From assembly GCA_022615595.1 (NCBI GenBank), contig JAKEGI010000118.1, positions 1 to 6,475 of the forward strand: a stretch of 6,475 bases of DNA. Direction: 5' to 3'. The number at the start of each line of letters is the position of its first letter. Positions within the stretch are counted from its first letter, which is position 1. Origin of the DNA: Bacteroidales bacterium. Its GTDB lineage: Bacteria; Bacteroidota; Bacteroidia; Bacteroidales; VadinHA17. The translations under genes and the position numbers were made by a program. Positions 1-6,475 of this stretch are shown piece after piece. Below the pieces are notes generated by a model that saw only the letters and a program-made list of their open reading frames with translations, had not been told where the DNA came from and searched no databases.

Positions 1-764
1 GTAAAGCCGTACATGGCCAGGGCCTCAGGGATCATCCTGTACCCTGTCCCGTGCAGTGGAGTATAAACGATTCCCATGTCAGCATGCCTTCTGTTGATTT
101 CACTGTTAAGGCTCAGCTTTCTCACCTCCTCCATGTAGCGCGAGTCGGTCTCTTCTCCTATGTAAATGATTTTTGACTCATCACCACCAGAGGCTATCTC
201 AATGACGGACTTAATTTTCCTGACCTCGTCAATTATACCCCTGTCATGAGGCGAGACAACCTGGCCTCCGTCGTTCCATGAGACCTTGTAGCCGTTATAT
301 TCTTTAGGGTTATGTGATGCGGTGATGATCACTCCTGCATCACACCCGTGGTACCTTACTGCAAATGAGAGAACCGGTGTGGGCCTCAGTGATTCAAACA
401 GATATGCGGTGAAACCGTTGGCAACAAAGATATCGGCTGCCACCTTTGCAAAATAGGTGCTGTTGTTGCGGCTGTCGTAGGCTATGGCCACCTTTATGGA
501 CGATGGATTTGCTGCATGCTTCTTCAGGTAATTTGAGAGCCCCTGGGTAGCCATGCCCAGGGTATACCGGTTCATCCTGTTTGTTCCGGCACCCATGATG
601 CCCCTCAGTCCGCCCGTGCCAAACTCAAGATCCTGGTAGAAAGCGTCAATGAGTGCCTTCTCATCGTTCTCCATCATATTCTTTACCTCGCTGCGGGTGG
701 CTTCGTCAAACTCATTTCCCAGCCATGCAGTGGCTTTTTTCCTGATTTCGTCGATATTGATCAT
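1..764 (-). CDS. Phosphoglucomutase/phosphomannomutase (alpha-D-phosphohexomutase family), N-terminal 254 residues, truncated by window edge
   Basis: The enzyme should move phosphate between C6 and C1 of glucose (or mannose) in the cytoplasm, through a phosphoserine and a bound Mg2+. The visible 254 codons start MINIDEIRKK. Residues 48-58 read FGTGGLRGIMG, the N-terminal signature of the PGM2/PgcA-like branch. Residues 148-153 read TASHNP, which puts the phosphoserine at Ser150, followed by KEYNGYKV (154-161). Residues 235-241 (TPLHGTG) fall in the second domain. The family is usually about 560-600 residues, so domain I and the start of domain II are present; the metal-binding DxDxDR loop and the C-terminal phosphate-binding domain lie beyond the left edge. 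The start ATG (764-762) overlaps the rmlD stop in an ATGA, which supports this start and suggests translational coupling. No Shine-Dalgarno is visible. The family is clear, but whether glucose or mannose is preferred cannot be read from this part. In this context, supplying glucose-1-P for RmlA and for UDP-glucose is the simplest role. Confidence 0.93.
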   Translation of the reverse strand, partial: MINIDEIRKKATAWLGNEFDEATRSEVKNMMENDEKALIDAFYQDLEFGTGGLRGIMGAGTNRMNRYTLGMATQGLSNYLKKHAANPSSIKVAIAYDSRNNSTYFAKVAADIFVANGFTAYLFESLRPTPVLSFAVRYHGCDAGVIITASHNPKEYNGYKVSWNDGGQVVSPHDRGIIDEVRKIKSVIEIASGGDESKIIYIGEETDSRYMEEVRKLSLNSEINRRHADMGIVYTPLHGTGYRMIPEALAMYGF

Positions 765-1633
765 TTGCTGTTGATTTTGGTTAAACAATTGTTCAGGCTG
801 GCGCGCCAGTGAGGAATGGTAAGGTTATACGCTTCCTTTATTTTGCTCTTGTCGAGTACACTGTAAGGGGGTCTTCTGACCCTTGACGGATAAGCTGAGC
901 TCCTCACCGGGTTAACGATGCAATCAGATCCAGTTGCAACAGTTATCTCCCTGGCAATGTCATACCAGCTGCATACTCCCTCGCCTGAGTAGTTGAAGAT
1001 GCCCGGAATGAAGGGATGCCTGTTCTGTATTACGCCGCTAATGATATTCATGATGGCTGATGCCAGGTCAGCCGCATAGGTAGGTGATCCGGTCTGATCA
1101 AAGACAACATCTATACTCTCTGAGGAACCTGTTTTTCCCAATATGGTCCTGACAAAATTGTTGCCGTATGAGGAGTAGAGCCATGAGGTGCGGACAACCA
1201 AGGCCAGAGGCCAGCACAGTGCTGCCTTTTCTCCGGCAAGCTTGCTGCGGCCGTAGGCAGAATCGGGTGCGGTGGCAGCATCCTCAGTATATGGCACCGG
1301 AGAGGAGCCGTCAAAAACGTAATCGGTTGAAATATGTATAAGCCTGCATACCGTTCCACTGATGGCATTTACAATATTCTCAACGCCCCTTCCATTTATC
1401 AGGGTGGCAAGCTGTTCCTCCCCCTCAGCCCTGTCAACAGCAGTATATGCTGCACAGTTGACGATCCAGGCAGGTGCGGCGGAGGATATGAACTGTGCCG
1501 TTGCCCCGGCATCTGTTATATCAAGCTCTCCGGTGTCAGTGAAAATGAAGTTGTATCCGCTGTAACGGACTGACCGCTCCCTGATTTCACTGCCAAGCTG
1601 GCCTGCAGATCCGGTTATGAGAATAGTTGTCAT
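761..1633 (-). CDS. rmlD: dTDP-4-dehydrorhamnose reductase RmlD
   Basis: This cytoplasmic enzyme reduces dTDP-4-dehydro-L-rhamnose to dTDP-L-rhamnose with NAD(P)H, the last step of the pathway. The 290-residue product has the normal length for the family, an extended short-chain dehydrogenase. The dinucleotide-binding glycine motif is at 8-14 (GSAGQLG). NCAAYTAVDRAE (59-70) and STDYVFDG (102-109) are typical RmlD blocks. The catalytic set is Thr103 with Tyr127 and Lys131 in YGRSK. QTGSPTYAADL (180-190) and RPPYSVLD (254-261) match substrate-binding stretches seen in the family. The ATG at 1633-1631 overlaps the rmlC stop by 4 nt (ATGA), and its own TGA overlaps the start of the mutase gene in the same way. 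The neighbours are rmlC upstream and the mutase downstream. All key residues are present and nothing looks broken. Confidence 0.96.
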   Translation of the reverse strand: MTTILITGSAGQLGSEIRERSVRYSGYNFIFTDTGELDITDAGATAQFISSAAPAWIVNCAAYTAVDRAEGEEQLATLINGRGVENIVNAISGTVCRLIHISTDYVFDGSSPVPYTEDAATAPDSAYGRSKLAGEKAALCWPLALVVRTSWLYSSYGNNFVRTILGKTGSSESIDVVFDQTGSPTYAADLASAIMNIISGVIQNRHPFIPGIFNYSGEGVCSWYDIAREITVATGSDCIVNPVRSSAYPSRVRRPPYSVLDKSKIKEAYNLTIPHWRASLNNCLTKINSK

Positions 1634-2190
1634 CCCTTAAAGATAAAACTTGTTGAGATATCTTTGAACAGGGGTTGCTTTAAATCTTTAGGACTAATTA
1701 TCTCTTTATCCTTCTCAATCATCCAGTCGATATTCAGAGAAGGGTCCATTGCGTTTATTCCTCTTTCATGCACCTGGGAATAATAATTGTCACACTTATA
1801 AAGGACGATTGCCCGCTCACTGAGCACAGAGAACCCGTGTGCAAATCCTTTTGGAATCATGAACTGCCTCTTTGCATCAGAGTCAATGACGAGTCCGCAC
1901 CATTTCCCGTATGTAGGTGATCCAATGCGGATGTCAAGGGCAACATCATATATCTGTCCCTCTATCACCCTTATAAGCTTTGCCTGTGCATAGGGCTCCT
2001 CCTGGTAATGCAGGCCGCGAATCACTCCTCTGGAAGAACGTGACTCATTATCCTGAACAGGTGAATAATCAACTCCTTCGTTGCCGAACTTCATGTTGTT
2101 ATAGCTCTCGAAGAAGTATCCTCTTGCATCCTGGAAGAGGTCAGGTTCGATGATCAGCAATCCAGGAAACTCAGTTTTTATGACTTTCAT
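1630..2190 (-). CDS. rmlC: dTDP-4-dehydrorhamnose 3,5-epimerase RmlC
   Basis: The enzyme epimerises dTDP-4-dehydro-6-deoxy-D-glucose at C3 and C5, the third step to dTDP-L-rhamnose. The 186-residue product has the usual size of this dimeric cupin. Family blocks are FQDARGYFFESYN (19-31), SRGVIRGLHYQ (53-63), AKLIRVIEGQIYDVALDIR (70-88) and IPKGFAHGF (112-120). By comparison with characterised RmlC proteins, His61 is the catalytic base, Asp169 its dyad partner and Tyr131 the likely general acid; Lys71 is the conserved substrate-contacting lysine. The frame stays open for 43 codons upstream (to 2319), but that stretch lies inside rmlA and does not resemble RmlC. The protein begins properly at [16 protein letters not shown], so I chose the ATG at 2190-2188. 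That ATG shares one base with the rmlA stop (TAATG), a usual termination-reinitiation arrangement. Confidence 0.96.
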   Translation of the reverse strand: MKVIKTEFPGLLIIEPDLFQDARGYFFESYNNMKFGNEGVDYSPVQDNESRSSRGVIRGLHYQEEPYAQAKLIRVIEGQIYDVALDIRIGSPTYGKWCGLVIDSDAKRQFMIPKGFAHGFSVLSERAIVLYKCDNYYSQVHERGINAMDPSLNIDWMIEKDKEIISPKDLKQPLFKDISTSFIFKG

Positions 2191-3065
2191 TACCAGGTCT
2201 TTTCGTTTGCCACTTTCAGAAGGTACTGTCCGTATTGGCTTTTTGCCAGTGGTTTTGCCAAAGCAACCAGTTCTTCCCTTGTGATAAAGCCGTTGTAAAA
2301 GGCAATCTCCTCGATGCATGAAGCACTGAGGCCCTGTCTCTGTTCGAGGGTGGCAATAAAATTTGAAGCCTGCAGCAGGCTGTCAAAGGTGCCGGTGTCA
2401 AGCCATGCCATGCCTCTGCCGAGAAGTTTTACCTCAAGCAGCCCTTCATTGAGATAAAGCCTGTTCAGGTCTGTTATCTCCAGCTCACCGCGCGGTGACG
2501 GTTTCAGGTTGCGTGCCCGTGAGGCCACAGTATTGTCATAAAAGTAAAGACCGGTGACAGCATAATTAGATTTGGGTTTTGACGGCTTCTCCTCGATACT
2601 GACAGCACGATATTTTTCATCGAACTCAACAACACCGTATCGTTCCGGGTCATTGACTGAATAACCGAATACCATGGCGCCCTTCTTCAGGGCAGCTGCC
2701 TGCTTCAGTATACCACCGAGACCCTGGCCGTAGAAGATGTTGTCTCCCAATATCATACAGACATTGTCGGTGCCGATGAAGTCCTCCCCAATGATAAAGG
2801 CCTGTGCCAGACCGTCAGGCGAGGGTTGTTCACGGTAGGTGAATTGCATTCCGAGCCTGGATCCGTCACCCAGCAGCGCACGGAAGCTGGGCAGGTCACG
2901 AGGGGTGGAGATGATAAGTACCTCTCGTATTCCGGCAAGCATGAGAGCTGAGAGAGGATAATATATCATCGGTTTGTCATATACCGGGAGCAACTGCTTC
3001 GAGACAGCCTCGGTAATGGGGTGGAGCCTGGTGCCGGCGCCACCGGCAAGAATAATGCCTTTCAT
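2190..3065 (-). CDS. rmlA: Glucose-1-phosphate thymidylyltransferase RmlA
   Basis: The enzyme joins dTTP and glucose-1-phosphate to make dTDP-glucose and pyrophosphate, the committed and feedback-controlled first step to dTDP-L-rhamnose. The 291-residue length is standard. The nucleotide-binding signature GGAGTRLHP is at 8-16 and the sugar-nucleotidyltransferase block [16 protein letters not shown] at 23-38. [12 protein letters not shown] is at 79-90, and GDN at 107-109 carries the Mg2+-binding Asp108. EEKP is at 158-161, GELEITDLN at 193-201, and WLDTGT at 221-226 has the second metal ligand Asp223. The C-terminal region (from about 241) matches the part that forms the regulatory dTDP-rhamnose site in characterised RmlA tetramers. 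The gene starts 24 nt after the ugd stop. That gap is A/T-rich with no Shine-Dalgarno, as is common in Bacteroidota. Its TAA overlaps the rmlC start. The gene looks intact. Confidence 0.97.
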   Translation of the reverse strand: MKGIILAGGAGTRLHPITEAVSKQLLPVYDKPMIYYPLSALMLAGIREVLIISTPRDLPSFRALLGDGSRLGMQFTYREQPSPDGLAQAFIIGEDFIGTDNVCMILGDNIFYGQGLGGILKQAAALKKGAMVFGYSVNDPERYGVVEFDEKYRAVSIEEKPSKPKSNYAVTGLYFYDNTVASRARNLKPSPRGELEITDLNRLYLNEGLLEVKLLGRGMAWLDTGTFDSLLQASNFIATLEQRQGLSASCIEEIAFYNGFITREELVALAKPLAKSQYGQYLLKVANEKTW

Positions 3066-3089
3066 CTTCGATTAATTTTTTAGTTGATA

Positions 3090-4406
3090 TTATCTGCGCC
3101 CTATGCCGTAATATACAAATCCCATTCGTTTTAACTCAGCGGGGTCAAAGACATTCCGGCCGTCGAAGACAACCTTCTGTTTCAGTTTGCCAGATACCTC
3201 ATCCCAGTCAGGCAGTCTGAATTCTGCCCATTCTGTTACAAGCAGCAGGGCGTCAGCACCCTCTGCTGCGTTGTACGGATCGGTGGCATAGGTTATCCTG
3301 TCACCAAGCTTTGCTTTTGCTTCAGACATGCCTGCAGGATCGTATACCCTGACCCGTGCGCCTGCCTCAAGAAGCCTGTTGATTATTACCATTGAGGGAG
3401 ACTCGCGGGTGTCATCAGTCTGAGGCTTGAAGGTAAGCCCCCACACAGCGAAGACGAGCCCTGACAGGTCCTGTCCGAAGTGTTCGGTAATTTTTGCCAG
3501 AAGACGAAGTTTCTGCTGTTCATTTGCGAGGTCAACGGCTTTGATCACCTTCATTGAATAACCCTTTTCCTCTGCCGTCCGGATGAGGGCCTTGATATCC
3601 TTCGGGAAGCATGATCCTCCGTACCCTACTCCGGGGTAAAGAAACTTGTTCCCGATGCGGCTGTCACTTCCGATGCCTTTCCTGACCAGGTTCACGTCTG
3701 CCCCGAGAATGTCGCAAAGATTTGCAATCTCGTTTATGAAGCTTATCCTTGTAGCCAGCATGGCATTGGCAGCATACTTTGTTAGTTCAGCCGATGCAAT
3801 ATCCATAAAGAGGATAGGATGCTGGTTCAGGATAAAGGGCTTGTAAAGCTTACGCATCTTCTCTTCAGCCTTTTCAGAATCGACACCTATTACTATCCGT
3901 TCAGGCCTCAGGAAGTCCTCAATGGCATCTCCCTCTTTGAGGAACTCAGGATTAGATGCCACATCAAACGAGATCTTCTTATTCCTGGCAGCAAGTTCTT
4001 CGCTGACAGCTTTACGGACCATCTCGGCTGCACCGACAGGCACAGTGCTCTTTGTTACAACCAGTATATAGTCCTCCATATGACGTCCAATGTCTCTTGC
4101 CACATTGAGCACGTGGCTCAGGTCAGCGCTGCCGTCCTCTTCCGGGGGAGTGCCTACTGTAATGAAGACCACTTCGCACTTATCGATCGCTTCGGCAATA
4201 TCAGTAGTAAAGAAAAGCCTCCCCTTTTCAGCATTGCGGCGTATCATCGTCTCAAGCCCCGGTTCATAAATCGGCGGTTTGGCCATGCGCAGGCGGCTTA
4301 TCTTATCCCTGTCAATATCAACGCAGGTCACAGTTACACCCGTCTCAGCAAAACATGTACCGGTAACAAGCCCGACATAACCTGTCCCAACAACAGCTAT
4401 TCTCAT
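3090..4406 (-). CDS. ugd: UDP-glucose 6-dehydrogenase (UDP-glucuronate-forming)
   Basis: The enzyme oxidises UDP-glucose twice with NAD+ to give UDP-glucuronate, a precursor of acidic capsule and exopolysaccharide sugars. The 438-residue product has the full length of the bacterial family. The N-terminal Rossmann motif GTGYVG is at 7-12, and VDID (29-32) after the second strand suggests NAD+ preference. YEPGLE is at 47-52, GTPPEEDGSADL at 85-96, KSTVPVG at 119-125 and NPEFLKEG at 152-159. The central dimer helix carries ELTKYAANAMLATRISFINE (207-226), with the conserved Lys210 and Asn214. The catalytic cysteine is Cys266 in GGSCFPKD (263-270). The C-terminal UDP-binding domain has WGLTFKPQTDDTRESPS (322-338). 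A UDP-mannose or UDP-HexNAc dehydrogenase is less likely, because these blocks fit the UDP-glucose group best. It is the first gene of the minus-strand operon, and a -7-like element sits 29 nt before its ATG. The short gap to rmlA suggests cotranscription. Confidence 0.95.
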   Translation of the reverse strand: MRIAVVGTGYVGLVTGTCFAETGVTVTCVDIDRDKISRLRMAKPPIYEPGLETMIRRNAEKGRLFFTTDIAEAIDKCEVVFITVGTPPEEDGSADLSHVLNVARDIGRHMEDYILVVTKSTVPVGAAEMVRKAVSEELAARNKKISFDVASNPEFLKEGDAIEDFLRPERIVIGVDSEKAEEKMRKLYKPFILNQHPILFMDIASAELTKYAANAMLATRISFINEIANLCDILGADVNLVRKGIGSDSRIGNKFLYPGVGYGGSCFPKDIKALIRTAEEKGYSMKVIKAVDLANEQQKLRLLAKITEHFGQDLSGLVFAVWGLTFKPQTDDTRESPSMVIINRLLEAGARVRVYDPAGMSEAKAKLGDRITYATDPYNAAEGADALLLVTEWAEFRLPDWDEVSGKLKQKVVFDGRNVFDPAELKRMGFVYYGIGRR

Positions 4407-4435
4407 GGTTTATGGTTTCTGATTAATTCAGATGA

Positions 4436-4443
4436 CAAAAATA
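4436..4443 (-). promoter_or_regulatory. Candidate -7 element of the ugd operon promoter
   Basis: On the minus strand this reads TATTTTTG, a match to the Bacteroidota -7 consensus TAnnTTTG. It lies 29 nt upstream of the ugd ATG, so transcription would start near 4430 with a leader of roughly 25 nt. I see no clear TTG -33 element 17-23 nt further upstream, so the call rests on the -7 match and its position. The stretch is A/T-rich, which makes a chance match possible. Confidence 0.45.
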
Positions 4444-4489
4444 GAAAAAAGAGTCAATCTAATAAGTCCCTTTTACCCGATGGAGGCGT

Positions 4490-4512
4490 GATTTTCTTAT
4501 CGGCTGAAAATC
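4490..4512. repeat. Small inverted repeat upstream of the rpsA promoter
   Basis: GATTTTC (4490-4496) and GAAAATC (4506-4512) form perfect 7-bp arms around a 9-nt centre. The repeat ends 9 nt before the TTG of the rpsA -33 element. It could be a binding site for a regulator, or chance in A/T-rich DNA. Nothing follows it that would make it a terminator, and no transcript is expected to end here. Confidence 0.3.
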
Positions 4513-4521
4513 TGATGATTG

Positions 4522-4553
4522 TTGATACTGGAATAAAAAAATTACTATCTTTG
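4522..4553 (+). promoter_or_regulatory. Promoter of rpsA, Bacteroidota-type -33/-7
   Basis: The -7 element TATCTTTG (4546-4553) matches TAnnTTTG exactly. A TTG at 4522-4524 serves as the -33 element with a 21-nt spacer, within the range usual for the primary sigma factor of this phylum. The spacer contains an A/T-rich run. Transcription would start around 4557-4560, leaving a leader of about 55 nt before the rpsA ATG at 4614. Confidence 0.75.
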
Positions 4554-4613
4554 CAACCAATTTTTAAACAACATAATGTCTAACTTATTAATTTTCAATC
4601 AAGTAAATTTAAC

Positions 4614-6475
4614 ATGAGTGAGAAAAAAGAGAAGGTCGCAGACAATCTTAATGAAGACCTGGTAAGTGCTGAGATCAGCACAGAGAAAACAGAAGCAAAT
4701 GATGTAGTTGCAAAGGCCGCTGAGGTAGTTACCGAATCAGCCGGCGAAGAGGTGGCCGAAGAGAGGCCGATCCTCAAAGAGAAAAAAGAAAAAAAGGTGA
4801 GGGTTGCTGAAGAAGCCGCTGCTGCAGCTGCTGTTGCGTTCACTGCAGGCGCATCACCTGAAGAATTTGACTGGGATGCATATGAGAAAGACGGTTTTAC
4901 CACAGAGAGGACCCGTGCAGACCAGGAGAAACTTTATGAAGAGACACTTTCAACCGTTGCCGTTGACGAGGTGGTTGAAGGGAAAGTTATTTCGATGAAT
5001 AACCGCGAAGTGGTTATCAACATCGGACAGAAGTCAGAAGGAGTGGTAAGTCTCAACGAATTCCGCTACAACCCTGACCTCAAGGTAGGTGATATGGTTG
5101 AGGTTTATGTTGATAGCCAGGAAGACAAGAAGGGTCAGCTGGTCCTTTCGCACAAGAAGGCAAGGGCATACAACTCATGGGACAGGGTGAACTCTGCCCT
5201 TGAAAACAACGAGATCATTACCGGTTACATCAAGTGCCGCACCAAGGGTGGCATGATTGTAGATGTGTTTGGTATTGAATCATTCCTGCCCGGTTCGCAG
5301 ATTGATGTGAAGCCGATACGCGACTATGATGTCTATGTCGGCAAAACCATGGAGTTCCGTGTTGTGAAGATCAACCAGGAGTTCAAGAACGTGGTTGTGT
5401 CACACAAGGCTCTTATCGAGGCTGAGCTTGAGCAGCAGAAGAAGGAGATCATCTCTAAACTTGAAAAAGGACAGGTTCTCGAAGGAACAGTCAAGAATAT
5501 CACATCATACGGTGTCTTCATCGACCTGGGAGGCGTTGACGGACTCATCCATATCACTGACCTGTCATGGGGCAGGGTTAACCATCCGGAAGAGATTGTC
5601 CAGCTTGACCAGAAGCTTAATGTTGTCATCCTTGACTTTGATGATGACAAGAAGAGGATCGCACTTGGTCTCAAGCAGCTAACCCCTCATCCATGGGATT
5701 CGCTCAGCGAGACAATGAAAGTCGGTGACAAGGTTAAGGGCAGGGTAGTGGTAATGGCTGACTACGGCGCCTTTGTTGAGATTGCCACCGGTGTTGAAGG
5801 TCTGATACACGTGTCAGAGATGTCATGGTCACAGCATTTGCGCAGCGCACAGGAGTTCATGAAGGTGAGCGACGAGATAGAGGCAGTAATACTTACCCTT
5901 GACCGTGAAGAGCGCAAAATGTCACTTGGCATCAAACAGCTAAAGATAGATCCGTGGGAGAACATTGACAAAAAATACAGTCTCAATTCACGTCACAAGG
6001 CCCGCGTCCGTAACTTCACCAACTTTGGTGTCTTTGTTGAGATTGAAGAGGGTGTTGACGGGCTGATTCACATATCAGATTTGTCATGGACCAAGAAGAT
6101 AAAGCATCCGGCCGAGTTCACTTCTATTGATGCTGAGATTGATGTAGTGGTGCTTGAGATTGACAAGGACAACAGGAGACTAAGCCTTGGACATAAACAG
6201 CTTGAGGAGAATCCGTGGGATGTGTTTGAAGATCTCTTTACGGTTGACTCGATCCATGAAGGTACGGTTATTGAGGTATTTGACAAGGGAGCTATCATAG
6301 CTCTGCCTTACGGAGTTGAGGGATTTGCCACACCGAAGCATCTTGTCAAGGAAGACGGATCAAGCGCCGTGGTGGAAGACAAACTGAATTTCAAGGTTAT
6401 TGAGTTCAACAAAGGAGCCAAGAAGATCATCGTATCTCACAGCCGGGTATTCGAGGATGAAAGAAAGGGTGCTGA
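4614..6475 (+). CDS. rpsA: 30S ribosomal protein S1, first 620 residues, truncated by window edge
   Basis: S1 sits on the 30S subunit and binds mRNA to help translation start. The open frame runs from ATG 4614 to the right edge with no stop. Six S1/OB-fold repeats are visible, at about residues 117-183, 201-265, 286-355, 371-442, 457-529 and 547-611. The central repeats show the typical pattern of YGVF/FGVF, then GxDGLIHxSDLSW, and end LGxKQL (for example SYGVFIDL 298-305, VDGLIHITDLSW 308-319, LGLKQL 351-356). Repeats 1, 2 and 6 are more diverged, as expected for the ribosome-contacting end and the last repeat. Ahead of repeat 1 lies a leader of about 115 residues, acidic and lysine-rich with a six-alanine run (68-73), followed by FDWDAYE (85-91). 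Such a leader is absent from E. coli S1 but resembles Bacteroidota homologues. The upstream sequence AAATTTAAC has no Shine-Dalgarno, and an A at -3. All six repeats are seen, so only a C-terminal tail should be missing. Confidence 0.96.
   Translation, partial: MSEKKEKVADNLNEDLVSAEISTEKTEANDVVAKAAEVVTESAGEEVAEERPILKEKKEKKVRVAEEAAAAAAVAFTAGASPEEFDWDAYEKDGFTTERTRADQEKLYEETLSTVAVDEVVEGKVISMNNREVVINIGQKSEGVVSLNEFRYNPDLKVGDMVEVYVDSQEDKKGQLVLSHKKARAYNSWDRVNSALENNEIITGYIKCRTKGGMIVDVFGIESFLPGSQIDVKPIRDYDVYVGKTMEFRVVKINQEFKNVVVSHKALIEAELEQQKKEIISKLEKGQVLEGTVKNITSYGVFIDLGGVDGLIHITDLSWGRVNHPEEIVQLDQKLNVVILDFDDDKKRIALGLKQLTPHPWDSLSETMKVGDKVKGRVVVMADYGAFVEIATGVEGLIHVSEMSWSQHLRSAQEFMKVSDEIEAVILTLDREERKMSLGIKQLKIDPWENIDKKYSLNSRHKARVRNFTNFGVFVEIEEGVDGLIHISDLSWTKKIKHPAEFTSIDAEIDVVVLEIDKDNRRLSLGHKQLEENPWDVFEDLFTVDSIHEGTVIEVFDKGAIIALPYGVEGFATPKHLVKEDGSSAVVEDKLNFKVIEFNKGAKKIIVSHSRVFEDERKGA

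Noticed and set aside
2191..2319. Possible 43-residue N-terminal extension of RmlC
   Set aside because: The frame is open, but it lies inside rmlA and does not look like RmlC. The canonical start [10 protein letters not shown] is at 2190, in a TAATG coupling site.
4477..4503. CCGAT ... ATCGG inverted repeat in the intergenic region
   Set aside because: The arms are only 5 bp with a 17-nt loop, and no T-run follows. This is too weak to call a terminator or operator.
3819..4583. 254-codon open frame on the plus strand, antisense to ugd and extending through the intergenic region
   Set aside because: It lies almost wholly opposite a well-supported ugd gene. Its translation has no recognisable motif or domain, and its end runs across the rpsA promoter. 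It is best explained as a chance open frame.
4595..4903. 102-codon minus-strand open frame with an alanine/serine-rich product
   Set aside because: It is the antisense of the low-complexity start of rpsA. Its alanine run is simply the complement of the GCN repeat, and it ends across the rpsA start codon.
5333..6298. Several minus-strand open frames of 74-113 codons and one plus-strand frame of 95 codons within rpsA
   Set aside because: All overlap the continuous, strongly conserved S1 repeats in another frame, have serine/arginine-rich compositions typical of out-of-frame reading, and show no motif.
4614..6475. Near-repetitive DNA in rpsA considered as a DNA repeat array
   Set aside because: The similarity is at the protein level, from successive S1/OB-fold domains. 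The DNA copies are too diverged to be a recent repeat expansion.

Overview
The window looks like ordinary chromosome from a member of the Bacteroidota. Three things suggest this. The ribosomal protein S1 reads like the Bacteroidota form, with an acidic N-terminal leader ending in a FDWDAYE block. Both genes that start at the intergenic region have a TAnnTTTG-type -7 promoter element, which is typical of this phylum. None of the start codons has a convincing Shine-Dalgarno sequence. I cannot place the organism below phylum level from this sequence.

Layout: positions 1 to 4406 hold five genes on the minus strand. In transcription order they are ugd (UDP-glucose 6-dehydrogenase), rmlA, rmlC, rmlD and a phosphoglucomutase/phosphomannomutase gene that runs off the left edge. 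They are packed tightly: 24 nt between ugd and rmlA, a 1-nt TAATG overlap between rmlA and rmlC, and 4-nt ATGA overlaps at rmlC/rmlD and rmlD/mutase. This looks like a single operon with translational coupling. A 207-nt intergenic region (4407 to 4613) separates it from rpsA, which encodes ribosomal protein S1 on the plus strand and runs off the right edge. The two promoters in this region are divergent.

Function: the minus-strand genes supply nucleotide sugars for surface polysaccharide. The mutase should interconvert glucose-6-P and glucose-1-P. RmlA activates glucose-1-P to dTDP-glucose, and RmlC and RmlD carry out the last two steps to dTDP-L-rhamnose. Ugd oxidises UDP-glucose to UDP-glucuronate. 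The second rhamnose enzyme, RmlB (dTDP-glucose 4,6-dehydratase), is not in the window and must be encoded elsewhere if the pathway works.

I found no mobile element, CRISPR array, tRNA, rRNA or defence system, and nothing I would call a new biological system. The points most worth a second look are the divergent promoter region, the missing rmlB, the pairing of a sugar-phosphate mutase with two pathways that use its product, and the long low-complexity leader of S1.
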